Below, in pieces: positions 1 to 8,741 of a DNA stretch of 45,837 nucleotides. This DNA is from Pseudomonas sp. ACN8 (GTDB lineage: Bacteria > Pseudomonadota > Gammaproteobacteria > Pseudomonadales > Pseudomonadaceae). The number at the start of each line of letters is the position of its first letter. The stretch's first letter is position 1. The notes under the pieces were generated by a model, which had not been told where the DNA came from, made no database searches, and saw only the letters and a list, made by a program, of their open reading frames with translations. The stretch is from the NCBI RefSeq assembly GCF_002303925.1, contig NZ_MRCS01000051.1, positions 1 through 45,837 of the forward strand, read 5' to 3'. Made by a program: the position numbers and the translations under genes.

Positions 1-3
1 TGA

Positions 4-28
4 GGGCACCGGGTTGATTCAGGTGCCC
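4..28. other. Short inverted repeat at the left edge
   Basis: GGGCACC (4-10) and GGTGCCC (22-28) form a perfect 7-bp stem with an 11-nt loop. No T-tract follows on either strand. It may belong to the downstream end of the acyl-CoA dehydrogenase transcript. Its role is unknown. Confidence 0.3.
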
Positions 29-47
29 CGCGTCATCGTTGACTTTC

Positions 48-72
48 ATCGCGAGCGAGCTCGCTCCTACAG
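48..72. repeat. Single degenerate REP palindrome
   Basis: The sequence reads CATCGCGAGCGAGCTCGCTCC and continues TACAG. It is a variant of the REP core seen repeatedly in this window, with an AGCT centre in place of AGGCT. It lies just beyond the stop codon of the acyl-CoA dehydrogenase gene, the usual place for a Pseudomonas REP. No inverted partner is seen nearby. Confidence 0.7.
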
Positions 73-76
73 GCCT

Positions 77-1228
77 TCACACCAGGTAGTTCTTCAGTTC
101 GCGGGCAATCACCATCCGCTGAATCTCGCTCGACCCTTCGTAGATCTGCGTGATCCGCGCATCCCGATAGTATTTTTCCACCGGATAGTCTTCAAGGTAG
201 CCATAGCCGCCATGAATCTGAATGGCGGACGAGCAGACCTTTTCCGCCATTTCCGACGCAAACAGCTTGGCCTGTGACGCCTCCGACAGGCAGGGTTTAC
301 CAGCGGTGCGCAGGCGTGCGGCGTGCAGGATCATCAGTCGCGCGGCGTTCAACTGCATGTGCATGTCGGCCAGCAGATTGGCGATGCTTTGGTGTTCATT
401 GATGGTTTTTCCAAACTGCACGCGGTCGCGGGAGTAGGCCAGTGCCGCTTCGAACGCCGCGCGGGCGATGCCCAGCGCCTGGGCGGCGATGCCGATGCGG
501 CCGCCTTCAAGGTTGGACAAGGCGATGGCCAGGCCCTTGCCGCGTTCGCCCAGCAAATTGGCCTCGGGGATACTGCAGTTGTTCAGGGTGACGGCGCAGG
601 TATCGGAAGCACGGATGCCCATCTTGTGTTCGGTGCGGTCGACGATAAAACCGGCAGTGTCGGTCGGCACCAGGAACGCCGAGATGCCACGTTTGCCCAG
701 GTCCGGATCAGTTACGGCAAACACAATCGCCAGTTTGGCCCGCTTGCCGTTGCTGACGAATTGTTTGGCGCCGTTGATCACCCACTGGCCGTCGCGCAGT
801 TCGGCGCGGGTGCGCAGGTTGTGCGCCTCGGAACCGGCCTGGGGTTCGGTCAGGCAGAAGCAGCCGATGACCTGGCCGCTGGCAAGGTCCGCCAGCCAGG
901 TCTGTTTCTGTTCTTCGCTGCCGTAGTTCAGCACAGGCCCGCAGCCCACGGAATTGTGGATGCTCATGAAGGCGCCGGTAGCACCGTCGCCGGCGGAAAT
1001 CTCTTCTACCGCCAGGGCGTAGGCCACGTAGTCGACATAGGTGCCCCCCCACTCCTCGGGGACCACCATGCCCAGCAGACCCAGTTCGCCCATCTTCGCC
1101 ACCAGACCGTCGTCGATCCAACCGGCCTTTTCCCAAGCCTGGGCATGGGGCGCGATTTCGCCGCGGGCAAAATCCCGGGCCATGTCGCGGATCATGACTT
1201 GCTCTTCGCTCAATTCGATATCGTGCAT
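77..1228 (-). CDS. Acyl-CoA dehydrogenase (probable isobutyryl-CoA dehydrogenase)
   Basis: This 383-residue flavoprotein has the normal length for a short/branched-chain acyl-CoA dehydrogenase. The family signature around residues 123-135 (CFCLTEPQAGSEA) lies at the FAD/substrate interface. The C-terminal IYEGSSEIQ segment carries Glu364 at the position of the catalytic base that takes the alpha proton. Such enzymes oxidise an acyl-CoA to its 2-enoyl-CoA and pass electrons to ETF. The gene starts 3 nt after the stop of a 3-hydroxyisobutyryl-CoA hydrolase-like gene, so the two are surely cotranscribed. That partner points to valine/isobutyrate breakdown and isobutyryl-CoA as substrate, but other short branched acyl-CoAs cannot be excluded. 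Confidence 0.85.
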   Translation of the reverse strand: MHDIELSEEQVMIRDMARDFARGEIAPHAQAWEKAGWIDDGLVAKMGELGLLGMVVPEEWGGTYVDYVAYALAVEEISAGDGATGAFMSIHNSVGCGPVLNYGSEEQKQTWLADLASGQVIGCFCLTEPQAGSEAHNLRTRAELRDGQWVINGAKQFVSNGKRAKLAIVFAVTDPDLGKRGISAFLVPTDTAGFIVDRTEHKMGIRASDTCAVTLNNCSIPEANLLGERGKGLAIALSNLEGGRIGIAAQALGIARAAFEAALAYSRDRVQFGKTINEHQSIANLLADMHMQLNAARLMILHAARLRTAGKPCLSEASQAKLFASEMAEKVCSSAIQIHGGYGYLEDYPVEKYYRDARITQIYEGSSEIQRMVIARELKNYLV

Positions 1229-1231
1229 GGC

Positions 1232-2338
1232 TCAGCTCTCGCTCTGGTCAAACCCGCTGAAGAAGCTCGCCACGTGTTCGGCGTCCAGCGCCCGGAGGGT
1301 GGGCGGGTTCCAGCGTGGTGTCTTGTCTTTGTCGATCAGCAAGGCGCGCACGCCTTCGATCAGGTCGCCGCGCTCGAACCACTGGCGGTCCAGGTGCAGC
1401 TCTAGGGCGAAACATTGTTCCAGCGGCAGCTCGCGTCCGCGACGGAGCATTTCCAGGGTCACGGCCATGGCCAGCGGCGAGCGGGTTTCCAGCAGGTCGG
1501 CGGTGGTCACGGCCCACTCATGGCTGTCGGCAACCGTTACCTGGCGCAGTTGTTCCACAATACTCGGCACGTCGACCTGGGCGAAGAAGTGGTCGATGGC
1601 CGGGCGCAAAGTCGCCAGTGGCGCATCGGGCAGTTGCTGCACGCCGAGTTTTGCCAGCAGGCTTTGCAGATCCTTGAGTGGTGTGTCGTGCCATTCGAGC
1701 TGGTCGAGTTTTTCGTCCAGCGTGCCCAGCCTGGCGCTTTCGAGGTACCAGTCGGCCAGGCCGCAATACAGCGCATCGGCGGCGCGAATCTGCACACCGC
1801 TGACCCCGAGGTAAATCCCCAGTTCACCGGGAATGCGCGGCAGGAAGTAACTGCCGCCGACGTCCGGGAAATAGCCGATACCGACTTCCGGCATGGCCAG
1901 GCGGCTTTTCTCGGTGACTACCCGCAGGTCCGCGCCTTGCACCAGGCCCATGCCGCCGCCAAGGACAAAACCGTCCATCAGGGCCAGCACCGGTTTGCGG
2001 TAGTGATGGATCGCAAGGTCCAGGGCGTATTCCTCGACGAAGAAATCTTCGTGCAGGGTGTCGCCGCTTTTGAAGCTGTCATGCAGCGAGCGAATGTCAC
2101 CACCGGCACAGAAGGCTTTTTCCCCGGCACCGCGCAGGACCACGGCATGGACTTGCGGATCCTGGGCCCAGGCGTCGAGCTGGCGGTGCAGGTTGCGCAC
2201 CATGTCCAGGGTGAGGGCATTGAGGCCGGCGGGGCGGTTGAGGGTCAGGTGACCAATGTGGTTGCGAACCTCGGCCAGTACTTCGTTTTGCGTGGCATCC
2301 ATGGACTGAGTCCCTGGAGAAGTAACCTGAGCAGTCAT
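1232..2338 (-). CDS. Enoyl-CoA hydratase/isomerase family, 3-hydroxyisobutyryl-CoA hydrolase-like
   Basis: The protein has 368 residues, about 100 more than a simple enoyl-CoA hydratase and typical of the HIBCH branch of the crotonase superfamily. The FCAGGDIRSL block (about 76-85) and the GFVLGGGMGL block (123-132) form the oxyanion hole. Glu151 in PEVGIGYFPDVGGS matches the HIBCH acid motif. HIBCH frees 3-hydroxyisobutyrate from its CoA ester in valine catabolism. The ATG at 2338 is preferred because GGGAG lies 6 nt upstream; an adjacent in-frame GTG at 2341 is less well placed. It is the first gene of a two-gene unit with the acyl-CoA dehydrogenase. The hydrolase function is inferred from family features. 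Confidence 0.82.
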   Translation of the reverse strand: MTAQVTSPGTQSMDATQNEVLAEVRNHIGHLTLNRPAGLNALTLDMVRNLHRQLDAWAQDPQVHAVVLRGAGEKAFCAGGDIRSLHDSFKSGDTLHEDFFVEEYALDLAIHHYRKPVLALMDGFVLGGGMGLVQGADLRVVTEKSRLAMPEVGIGYFPDVGGSYFLPRIPGELGIYLGVSGVQIRAADALYCGLADWYLESARLGTLDEKLDQLEWHDTPLKDLQSLLAKLGVQQLPDAPLATLRPAIDHFFAQVDVPSIVEQLRQVTVADSHEWAVTTADLLETRSPLAMAVTLEMLRRGRELPLEQCFALELHLDRQWFERGDLIEGVRALLIDKDKTPRWNPPTLRALDAEHVASFFSGFDQSES

Positions 2339-2502
2339 CACTAACTCCCTGCTTTTATTGTTCTTTATCGAGATGCTCGCGCGCGAGCGATGGCGGATCG
2401 TATCAGTGCAAATTTGCCTTGTACAACCCGAATAAGTGCAGGTTGTCTGTGCATTTTTGCATGCCGGTGTCCGGTATTGTTACAGCGTAGACCAAGGCGA
2501 AT

Positions 2503-3396
2503 TCAGGCAAACGCTGCGAGCAGATCCTCTTCGAACGCCTTCTGCGCCTCACCGGCCACCTGTGCGCGGTGCCGGGCCAGATGAAACGCGACGTCGAAAC
2601 TCATGTCGCCTCCGCGCACAGCCCTGAGCAAACCCTTCTCTTCCCAACCACGGGCGAAGTGGCTGGGCAAGTAACCGACATGCTTGCCGGAAAGGATGAA
2701 GGCGAGGGTGCCTTCGACTTGTTCGGAGCGCGCCGAACACAACTTGCCCTGGAAGGGTTCGTCACTGCGCAGGAAGCGGTAGGGGTGATCGACCCGGTCG
2801 CAGGCCTGCAGATCCTGATCGTCGGGGGCCGGATTGGTGAACAGCGGATGGCCGGGGGCGCAATACAGATGCTGGGTTTCAATGAACAATTGGCGGTAGT
2901 CAAACGCGCTTTGCACTTGGGAGAAATAGCCGATGGCCAGGTCCAGCCGCTGTTGCAGCAGCAAACGCTCCATTTCACCAGGCATGGCGCTGATCAGTTC
3001 GATGCGCACGGACTCGTCCCGCTCACGGAAGCGCCGGATCGCCTCGGCCACCCGTTGCAACACCGATTGATCCAGGGCTTCGGACAGGCCCAGGCGCACT
3101 TCGCCGATCAAGCGCCCGGCCACGCCGTTGGATTGATGACGGAACGCTTCGATGGACTGGAACAGTCCACGGGTGGCGCTGAGCAGTCGTTCACCCTTGG
3201 GCGTGACCCTGAACCCTCCCTTGCCGCGACTGCATAGCCGATAGCCCAGGCGGGTTTCAAGTTTGGCCATTTGCTGGCTGATGCTCGACTGGCTCAACCC
3301 CAGTTCGCCCTGGGCGGCGCTGAAACCGCCGCACTCCACCACGCTGACAAACAGACGCAACAATTGCAGATCCAGATCGTGGAGTTGGCCGAGCAT
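2503..3396 (-). CDS. LysR-family transcriptional regulator
   Basis: This 297-residue protein has an N-terminal winged helix-turn-helix (about residues 6-65, including GGFSAAQGELGLSQSSISQQM) and a LysR substrate-binding domain. The ATG at 3396 follows GGAG with 9-nt spacing. It is transcribed divergently from a polyamine-type binding protein and a ureohydrolase, with about 100 bp between the start codons. That arrangement is classic for a LysR regulator controlling its neighbour. The inducer is probably an amine or guanidino compound, by context only. It resembles the regulators found beside guanidinobutyrase genes in pseudomonads, but I cannot assign orthology. Confidence 0.88.
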   Translation of the reverse strand: MLGQLHDLDLQLLRLFVSVVECGGFSAAQGELGLSQSSISQQMAKLETRLGYRLCSRGKGGFRVTPKGERLLSATRGLFQSIEAFRHQSNGVAGRLIGEVRLGLSEALDQSVLQRVAEAIRRFRERDESVRIELISAMPGEMERLLLQQRLDLAIGYFSQVQSAFDYRQLFIETQHLYCAPGHPLFTNPAPDDQDLQACDRVDHPYRFLRSDEPFQGKLCSARSEQVEGTLAFILSGKHVGYLPSHFARGWEEKGLLRAVRGGDMSFDVAFHLARHRAQVAGEAQKAFEEDLLAAFA

Positions 3397-3418
3397 CAAA
3401 CATTACTCCGTCATAAAG

Positions 3419-3436
3419 TCAGGTTAATTAACTTGA
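3419..3436. promoter_or_regulatory. Probable LysR operator
   Basis: TCAGGTTAATTAACTTGA is a dyad with 16 of 18 symmetric positions and a perfect GTTAATTAAC core. It fits the T-N11-A form of LysR recognition sites. It lies between the divergent LysR gene (start 3396) and the binding-protein gene (start 3498), about 23 bp ahead of the regulator's ATG. It is the only strong dyad in this gap. Confidence 0.6.
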
Positions 3437-3497
3437 TATTTTACCAATGTATCCGACGACGCATCCTGCCACCACTTCCTCTGGTCAGGTGTTCGTC

Positions 3498-4589
3498 ATG
3501 GCTCCCATGTTCAAGCTGTGTTTACCCGCGCTGTTCCTTGCCATGGCCGCATCGGCCCAGGCCGAAGACAAGGTGGTCAATCTGTACAGTTGGGCCGATT
3601 ACGTGGCCCCCGAAACCCTGCAACGGTTCGAGCAGGAGACGGGTATCCATGTGCGCTATGACACCTTCGACTCTTCGGAAGTACTGGAGACCAAGTTGCT
3701 CACCGGCGGCAGCGGTTATGACGTGGTGGTGCCGTCCTCCAGCGTACTGGCCCGGGGGCTTGCGGCCGGGGCGTTGAAACCGATTCCCCACGAAGGACTC
3801 AAGGGTTACGCCAACCTCGACCCGGACTTGCTCGAAAAACTCGCCGCTGTCGACCCGGGCAACCGCTATGGCGTGCCTTACACCTGGGGCACCCTGGGTT
3901 TGGGCATGAACGTCGAGGCGGTCAGGCAGCGCTTGCCGGATGCGCCGCTCAACAGCCTGGACCTGCTGTTCAAACCCGAGTACGCGAGCAAGTTGAAGGA
4001 CTGCGGCATCGCCATTCTCGACTCGCCCCAGGAGGTGATCGGACTGGCGTTGCACTACCTGGGTAAAGATCCCTACAGCACGGACAAGAACGATCTGTCA
4101 GCCGCCGAGGCGTTGCTGCATCAGTTACAGCCGAACGTGCTGTACGTCGCCACCGGGCGGCAGATCAGCGACCTGGCCAATGGCAGCGTGTGCCTGGCGC
4201 TGACCTACAACGGTGACGCGAGCATGGCTGCCGACCAGGCACGCAAGGCCGACAAACCCTTTGAAATCGCCTACCGGATTCCCAAGGAAGGCACCCTCGT
4301 GTGGCAGGACAACCTGGCGATTCCCAAGGACGCGCCGCACCCCGAAGCCGCCCGCGCCTTTATCGAGTTCATGTTGCGCCCCGAGTCCGTGGCGGCACTG
4401 ACCAACACCTTGTTCTTCGCCACGGCGAACCAGGCCGCCACGCCGCTGGTGGATGAAGCGGTGCGCACCGATCCGGACATCTACCCGCTGGCCGACCTGC
4501 GGGAGCGGCTGTACGCCGACCGCAGCATGAACCTCAAGGACATGCGCCAGCGTACCCGCTTGTGGACCACTTTCCGTAGCCGCCAATAA
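3498..4589 (+). CDS. Periplasmic polyamine-type ABC substrate-binding protein (PotF/PotD family)
   Basis: The 363-residue protein begins with a clear signal peptide (MAPMFKLCLPALFLAMAASA, cleavage near AQA-ED). The mature N-terminus VVNLYSWADYV is characteristic of PotF/PotD spermidine/putrescine-binding proteins. The body shows the expected two-lobed periplasmic-binding organisation (YDVVVPSSSVL, YGVPYTWGTLGLG, LVWQDNLAIPKDA). An in-frame ATG at 3447 would prepend 17 residues, but the ATG at 3498 opens directly into the signal sequence. No ABC permease or ATPase is nearby, so it is an orphan that must borrow a transporter or act as a sensor. The ureohydrolase gene follows 20 nt later and is probably cotranscribed. 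Confidence 0.85.
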   Translation: MAPMFKLCLPALFLAMAASAQAEDKVVNLYSWADYVAPETLQRFEQETGIHVRYDTFDSSEVLETKLLTGGSGYDVVVPSSSVLARGLAAGALKPIPHEGLKGYANLDPDLLEKLAAVDPGNRYGVPYTWGTLGLGMNVEAVRQRLPDAPLNSLDLLFKPEYASKLKDCGIAILDSPQEVIGLALHYLGKDPYSTDKNDLSAAEALLHQLQPNVLYVATGRQISDLANGSVCLALTYNGDASMAADQARKADKPFEIAYRIPKEGTLVWQDNLAIPKDAPHPEAARAFIEFMLRPESVAALTNTLFFATANQAATPLVDEAVRTDPDIYPLADLRERLYADRSMNLKDMRQRTRLWTTFRSRQ

Positions 4590-4609
4590 GAAAAGAGAAG
4601 GAGCCTTCA

Positions 4610-5569
4610 ATGGACGTCCCGATGCAGAACGATCAAGCCCTTACCCGTGACAGCCTTTACGGCACGGCCGCCGAAAGTACCTACGCCGGCATCACCAGTT
4701 TCATGCGTCGGCGTTACAGTCGCGACCTGCGTGGCGTTGATGTGGCGGTCAGTGGCGTGCCGTTCGACACCGCCACCAGCAACCGCCCAGGCGCTCGCTT
4801 CGGACCACGTGGCATTCGTGCGGCCTCTGCCGGGATCGCCTGGGAACGGCACTGGCCATGGACGTTTGATCCGTTCGATCACCTGGCGGTCATCGACTAC
4901 GGCGATTGCGATTTCGATTACGGCTCGCCGCAGTCGACGCCCGAAATGATTGAGGCCCACGCCGAGCACATTCTCGATGCCGGCACGGCGATGCTGACCT
5001 TTGGCGGCGATCATTTCATCACCTATCCGCTGCTCAAGGCCCATGCCCGCAAGCACGGGGCCTTGTCGCTGATCCACTTCGACGCCCACAGCGACACCTG
5101 GCCGGACGAAGAGGGCAAGCGCATCGATCACGGCACCATGTTCTGGCACGCGGCCAAAGAAGGGCTGGTGGATCCATCGCGCTCAGTACAAATCGGCTTG
5201 CGCACCACCAATGACGACCATCAAGGCTTTCAAGTGCTCGACGCGCGGCAGGTGCATCGCCGTGGCTGCGAAGCGATTGTCGAGGCGATTCGCGCCCGGG
5301 TCGGCGACAACCCGGTGTACCTGACCTTCGACATCGACTGCCTCGATCCGGCGTACGCCCCAGGCACCGGAACCCCCGTGTGCGGCGGCTTGAGCACGGT
5401 GCAGGCGCTGGAGATTCTCGGTGGCCTGCGCGGGATCAACCTGGTGGGCATGGACGTGGTGGAAGTGGCTCCGGTCTATGACAGCGCGGAGATCACGTCA
5501 CTGGCGGCGGCGACATTGGCGATGGAAATGCTGTGTCTGTATGCGGCCAGGCATAAGGTCGATAAGTAG
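4610..5569 (+). CDS. speB: Ureohydrolase family protein, probable agmatinase or guanidinoalkanoate hydrolase
   Basis: The 319-residue sequence carries the full binuclear manganese site of the arginase/agmatinase superfamily: FGGDHF (His135), DAHSD (Asp158, His160, Asp162) and FDIDCLDP (Asp241, Asp243). Family members cleave urea from agmatine, 4-guanidinobutyrate, 3-guanidinopropionate or arginine. The length and the YAPGTGTP segment favour the agmatinase/guanidinobutyrase branch. A good ribosome site (AGAAGGAG) precedes the ATG at 4610. The polyamine-type binding protein 20 nt upstream suggests an imported guanidino amine whose product feeds polyamine or 4-aminobutyrate catabolism. The exact substrate cannot be read from sequence, so the symbol is tentative. 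Confidence 0.8.
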   Translation: MDVPMQNDQALTRDSLYGTAAESTYAGITSFMRRRYSRDLRGVDVAVSGVPFDTATSNRPGARFGPRGIRAASAGIAWERHWPWTFDPFDHLAVIDYGDCDFDYGSPQSTPEMIEAHAEHILDAGTAMLTFGGDHFITYPLLKAHARKHGALSLIHFDAHSDTWPDEEGKRIDHGTMFWHAAKEGLVDPSRSVQIGLRTTNDDHQGFQVLDARQVHRRGCEAIVEAIRARVGDNPVYLTFDIDCLDPAYAPGTGTPVCGGLSTVQALEILGGLRGINLVGMDVVEVAPVYDSAEITSLAAATLAMEMLCLYAARHKVDK

Positions 5570-5583
5570 TACGCGGTCGAAAT

Positions 5584-5673
5584 GCAGGAGCGAGCCTGCT
5601 CGCGATAGCGATCGTTCAGCCAACATGGATGTTGAATGTTCCGCCCTCATCGCGAGCAGGCTCGCTCCCACAG
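5584..5673. repeat. REPIN: two REP palindromes in inverted orientation
   Basis: GGAGCGAGCCTGCTCGCGAT (from 5587) pairs with the inverted copy ATCGCGAGCAGGCTCGCTCC (ending near 5669), separated by about 45 bp of unrelated sequence. The unit sits between the convergent ureohydrolase and aldo/keto reductase genes. It is the typical mobile REPIN of fluorescent pseudomonads and may also help end transcription. Confidence 0.9.
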
Positions 5674-5685
5674 TTTTGATTTGTG

Positions 5686-6738
5686 TCAGGCCACTGGAAT
5701 CATTGGCAGGTCGAGGATCTGACCGCCGCTGAACCGTGCGGACGAACCGGAAATGGATTCGTGCGGCACGCCTTTGGCCACGTCACTGACGGCGTCCAGT
5801 CGTGCCATTTGCTCGGTGCTCAACTGCACATTCAGCGCACCTAACGTGGCGTCCAGTTGCTCCCGGGTCCGGGAACCGAGGATCGGAATCAGCGCCGTGG
5901 TCGAGCGCCTGGCTTTTTCCCGCAGCCAGGCAATGGCCACGTGGGTCGGGCTGGCGTCCTGTTCGACGGCGACATCGATCAAGGTGTCGAGCAGGGCGGT
6001 TTCGCGGGCGCTTTTTTCGGCATGAATCAGCACGCCGAGCTTGTTCGCGCGATTGTCGCCCTCACTGTTGCGATATTTACCCGTCAGGAAGCCGCCACCC
6101 AGCGGCGACCACAAGGTCGCTGCCAGGCCCAGGGCTTCGGCCATCGGCAGTTGTTCACGCTCGGCAGTGCGTTCGGCGAGGCTGTACTCGACCTGGATCG
6201 CGGCAATCGGCGAAAAACCACGCACCTCGGCCAGCAGGTCGGCACGGGCGATGCGCCACGCGGGGAAGTTCGACAGCCCGGCGTAATGAATCTTGCCGGC
6301 ACTGACCAGATCGTCGAAGCCGCGCAGGATCTCTTCCATGGGCGTGACGCCGTCGCTCATGTGCGCCCAGAACAGGTCGATATGCTCGGTCTTCAGGCGT
6401 TTCAGGCTTTCTTCGACGGCGCGCACCATGTTCTTGCGGCTGTTGCCAGTGTGGGAAATGCCGTCCGCCGGTGTAGTCCCGAGGGTGTATTTGGTGGCGA
6501 TGACCAGGCGATCCCGTTCTGCGGCAATGAATTCGCTGAGCATGGCCTCGGACTGTCCGCCCTGATAGCCATTGGCGGTATCGATGAAATTGCCACCGGC
6601 CTCCAGATAGGCATCAAAAATCCGCATGGCTTCGTCACGCTCGGCGCCATGGCCCCAGCCGGTACCGAAGTTGCCGGCACCCAACGCCAGTTCGGAAACA
6701 CGCAAGCCGGTTTTACGACCGAAAACTTTGTAATGCAT
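5686..6738 (-). CDS. Aldo/keto reductase
   Basis: From the ATG at 6738 (GGAG 8 nt upstream) the protein has 350 residues and starts MHYKVFGRKTGLRVS, the standard beginning of this family. The catalytic tetrad is visible: Asp in NFIDTANGY, Tyr in the same segment, Lys in VIATKYT, and His in LFWAHMSD. The C-terminal IPILGSRTREQLDATLGAL block matches the NADPH-binding signature. It should reduce carbonyls with NADPH on a TIM-barrel fold; the substrate is unknown. A longer in-frame start at 6765 exists but is not supported. The gene is divergent from the ZapE-like gene and has no obvious operon partner. Confidence 0.87.
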   Translation of the reverse strand: MHYKVFGRKTGLRVSELALGAGNFGTGWGHGAERDEAMRIFDAYLEAGGNFIDTANGYQGGQSEAMLSEFIAAERDRLVIATKYTLGTTPADGISHTGNSRKNMVRAVEESLKRLKTEHIDLFWAHMSDGVTPMEEILRGFDDLVSAGKIHYAGLSNFPAWRIARADLLAEVRGFSPIAAIQVEYSLAERTAEREQLPMAEALGLAATLWSPLGGGFLTGKYRNSEGDNRANKLGVLIHAEKSARETALLDTLIDVAVEQDASPTHVAIAWLREKARRSTTALIPILGSRTREQLDATLGALNVQLSTEQMARLDAVSDVAKGVPHESISGSSARFSGGQILDLPMIPVA

Positions 6739-6896
6739 GGGATGACTCCAGATGGGTGGCGACAAGATTCAATAGATTGCATATGACATTTATAAATATG
6801 ATGCTGATAATCTAATGCGTCAAGGTGCTTTTCCTTCCTGCATAAATTCGCCGATCACTGGTCGCGTTATCGATACGCAATGGCATACTGCCGCCC

Positions 6897-8015
6897 ATGA
6901 CTATCTATTCCCCCTTAAGCGCCTGGCAGCATGCCATCGAACAAAAGGGCTTCGTCCAGGACGAGGCCCAGGAACATGCCGTGTGGGCCCTGCAAAAGTG
7001 CCACGAAGCGCTGCGTGAAGGCCGCTCGTCCATTTCCGGCGTGTACCTGTGGGGGCCGGTGGGGCGGGGCAAGACCTGGCTGATGGACCAGTTTTACCAA
7101 AGCCTGCGGGTACCGGCGCGGCGCCAGCACTTTCACCACTTCATGGGCTGGGTGCACCAGCGCTCCTTTCAACTGACCGGCACCGCCGACCCGCTCAAGG
7201 CGTTGGCCCGGGAACTGGCCGAAGAAGTGCGGGTGCTTTGTTTCGATGAGCTGTTCGTCAATGACATCGGCGATGCGATCATTCTCGGGCGCCTGTTCCA
7301 GGTGATGTTCGAACAGGGCGTGGTGGTGGTCTGCACGTCCAATCTGCCGCCGGACCAGTTGTACGCCGACGGTTTCAATCGCGACCGTTTCATGCCCGCC
7401 ATCGCGGCGATCAAGCAGCACATGCAGGTGATTGCGGTGGATGGCGGGGAAGACCATCGCCTGCATCCGGGGGCCGGTTTGCAACGTTATTGGGTGGCCG
7501 AGCCCGGTAACCTCGGCGCTTTGGGTGAAGTATTCCAGTTGTTGAACGTCGGCCAGTCAGTATCGAGCGAGCCAGTCAAGGTCGGTCACCGTTCCCTTGA
7601 GGTGATCAAGGCCAGCCCGACGGTGCTCTGGACCCGTTACGCCGCGCTGTGCGAGCAACCCTTCGCGGCCATGGATTTCGTCGCCCTGTGCGATACCTAC
7701 GGCGCTATTCTGTTGAGTGACGTGCCCAACCTCAGCGCACAGAAACGCGCCGGGCGTATTGCCCGTGGCACAGAGGACGGTGTCGAGCGGGTGGAAGCGG
7801 GGGACCGTGAGTTGCCGCAGTTGTCGGTGCATGACGACGGTGTGCGACGGTTCATTGCCCTGGTGGACGAGTGCTACGACCGCAAGGTGCCGCTGTACCT
7901 TGAAGCGCAAGTGCCCATGGCGTCGCTATACACCGAGGGTTATCTGGAATTCCCGTTCCGCCGTACCCTCAGCCGATTACAGGAAATGCAACTGCAACGG
8001 TTTGCCGAAGTTTGA
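6897..8015 (+). CDS. zapE: AFG1/ZapE-family ATPase
   Basis: This 372-residue P-loop ATPase has Walker A GPVGRGKT (53-60) and Walker B VLCFDELFV (113-121), in the order typical of AFG1/ZapE proteins. The family segments HFHHFMGWVH and VVVCTSNLPPDQLYADGF are also present. In Escherichia coli ZapE modulates the Z-ring; the mitochondrial homologue AFG1 assists membrane protein turnover. Pseudomonads can carry more than one paralogue, so this copy may not be the division protein and the symbol is provisional. The SD before the ATG at 6897 is weak. DinB and GNAT genes follow on the same strand. Confidence 0.8.
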   Translation: MTIYSPLSAWQHAIEQKGFVQDEAQEHAVWALQKCHEALREGRSSISGVYLWGPVGRGKTWLMDQFYQSLRVPARRQHFHHFMGWVHQRSFQLTGTADPLKALARELAEEVRVLCFDELFVNDIGDAIILGRLFQVMFEQGVVVVCTSNLPPDQLYADGFNRDRFMPAIAAIKQHMQVIAVDGGEDHRLHPGAGLQRYWVAEPGNLGALGEVFQLLNVGQSVSSEPVKVGHRSLEVIKASPTVLWTRYAALCEQPFAAMDFVALCDTYGAILLSDVPNLSAQKRAGRIARGTEDGVERVEAGDRELPQLSVHDDGVRRFIALVDECYDRKVPLYLEAQVPMASLYTEGYLEFPFRRTLSRLQEMQLQRFAEV

Positions 8016-8041
8016 TCAGGATTTGATCGGGAGCAGCGAAC

Positions 8042-8623
8042 ATGAATCAGCCCCTGTCACACCATTTGCTGACCATGGCCTATCAGAACGCCTGGGCCAA
8101 TCACCGCCTGGCCAAGGCCTGGCGTCAGTTGAGCCCGCAGGAACTGAGCGCGCCCCGGATCAGTTTCTTCCCGACGATCCGCGCCACCCTCAACCATATC
8201 CTCACCTGTGACTGGCTTTATGTGGACGCCCTGGAGCGCGAACTGCGCGGCGACGATCCGCATCCCGATTACCGGGTGTTCTTCAAGGAAGACGAGCCCT
8301 GTCTTGTTGCGCCAGACCTGGTTGGCGAACAGGCCCGTGTCGACCGCCGGCTGATCGCCTACTGCGAGCAGATGCGCGATGCCGACCTCGGCAAAATCGT
8401 GACCATCGCCCGCGACACCCCGCAATACGACAGTCGCTTGCGCCTGCTGTCCCATTTGTTTGAGCACCAGATCCATCACCGCGGCCAGGTTCACGCCATG
8501 CTCAGCGGCACTTCGGTCAAGCCACCGCAACTCGACGAGTTTTTCTGCGCCGGTGAGTCGCACTTGCGCGCCGAGGACTTTGCCGAGCTGGGATGGACCG
8601 AAGCCTTGATCTGGGGCGCTTGA
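8042..8623 (+). CDS. DinB-fold putative metal-dependent protein
   Basis: The 193-residue sequence shows the DinB/YfiT four-helix layout. There is an early histidine (TLNHILTCDWLYVDAL) and a later HLFEHQIHHRGQVHAML segment, whose histidines would complete a divalent-metal site. DinB-superfamily proteins include thiol transferases and many stress proteins of unknown reaction. A GGGAG ribosome site precedes the ATG at 8042. The gene begins 26 nt after the ZapE-like gene, so they probably share a transcript. The substrate is unknown. Confidence 0.82.
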   Translation: MNQPLSHHLLTMAYQNAWANHRLAKAWRQLSPQELSAPRISFFPTIRATLNHILTCDWLYVDALERELRGDDPHPDYRVFFKEDEPCLVAPDLVGEQARVDRRLIAYCEQMRDADLGKIVTIARDTPQYDSRLRLLSHLFEHQIHHRGQVHAMLSGTSVKPPQLDEFFCAGESHLRAEDFAELGWTEALIWGA

Positions 8624-8741
8624 GCGGCAAAAGATTTCCTCGGTTGCGATTGTCGTCGGCACGGTGCTCGCGCTATGGTCAGCGCGCACTTCAGCGTGAA
8701 ATACATGCTGGGGGCTACTTCATGAGTGATCGAGGATGGAA

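Noticed and set aside
5584..5673. Repeated palindromes considered as a CRISPR array
   Set aside because: The repeats are dispersed as pairs over the whole window with inverted arms and no regular spacers; no cas gene is present. They are REP/REPIN elements.
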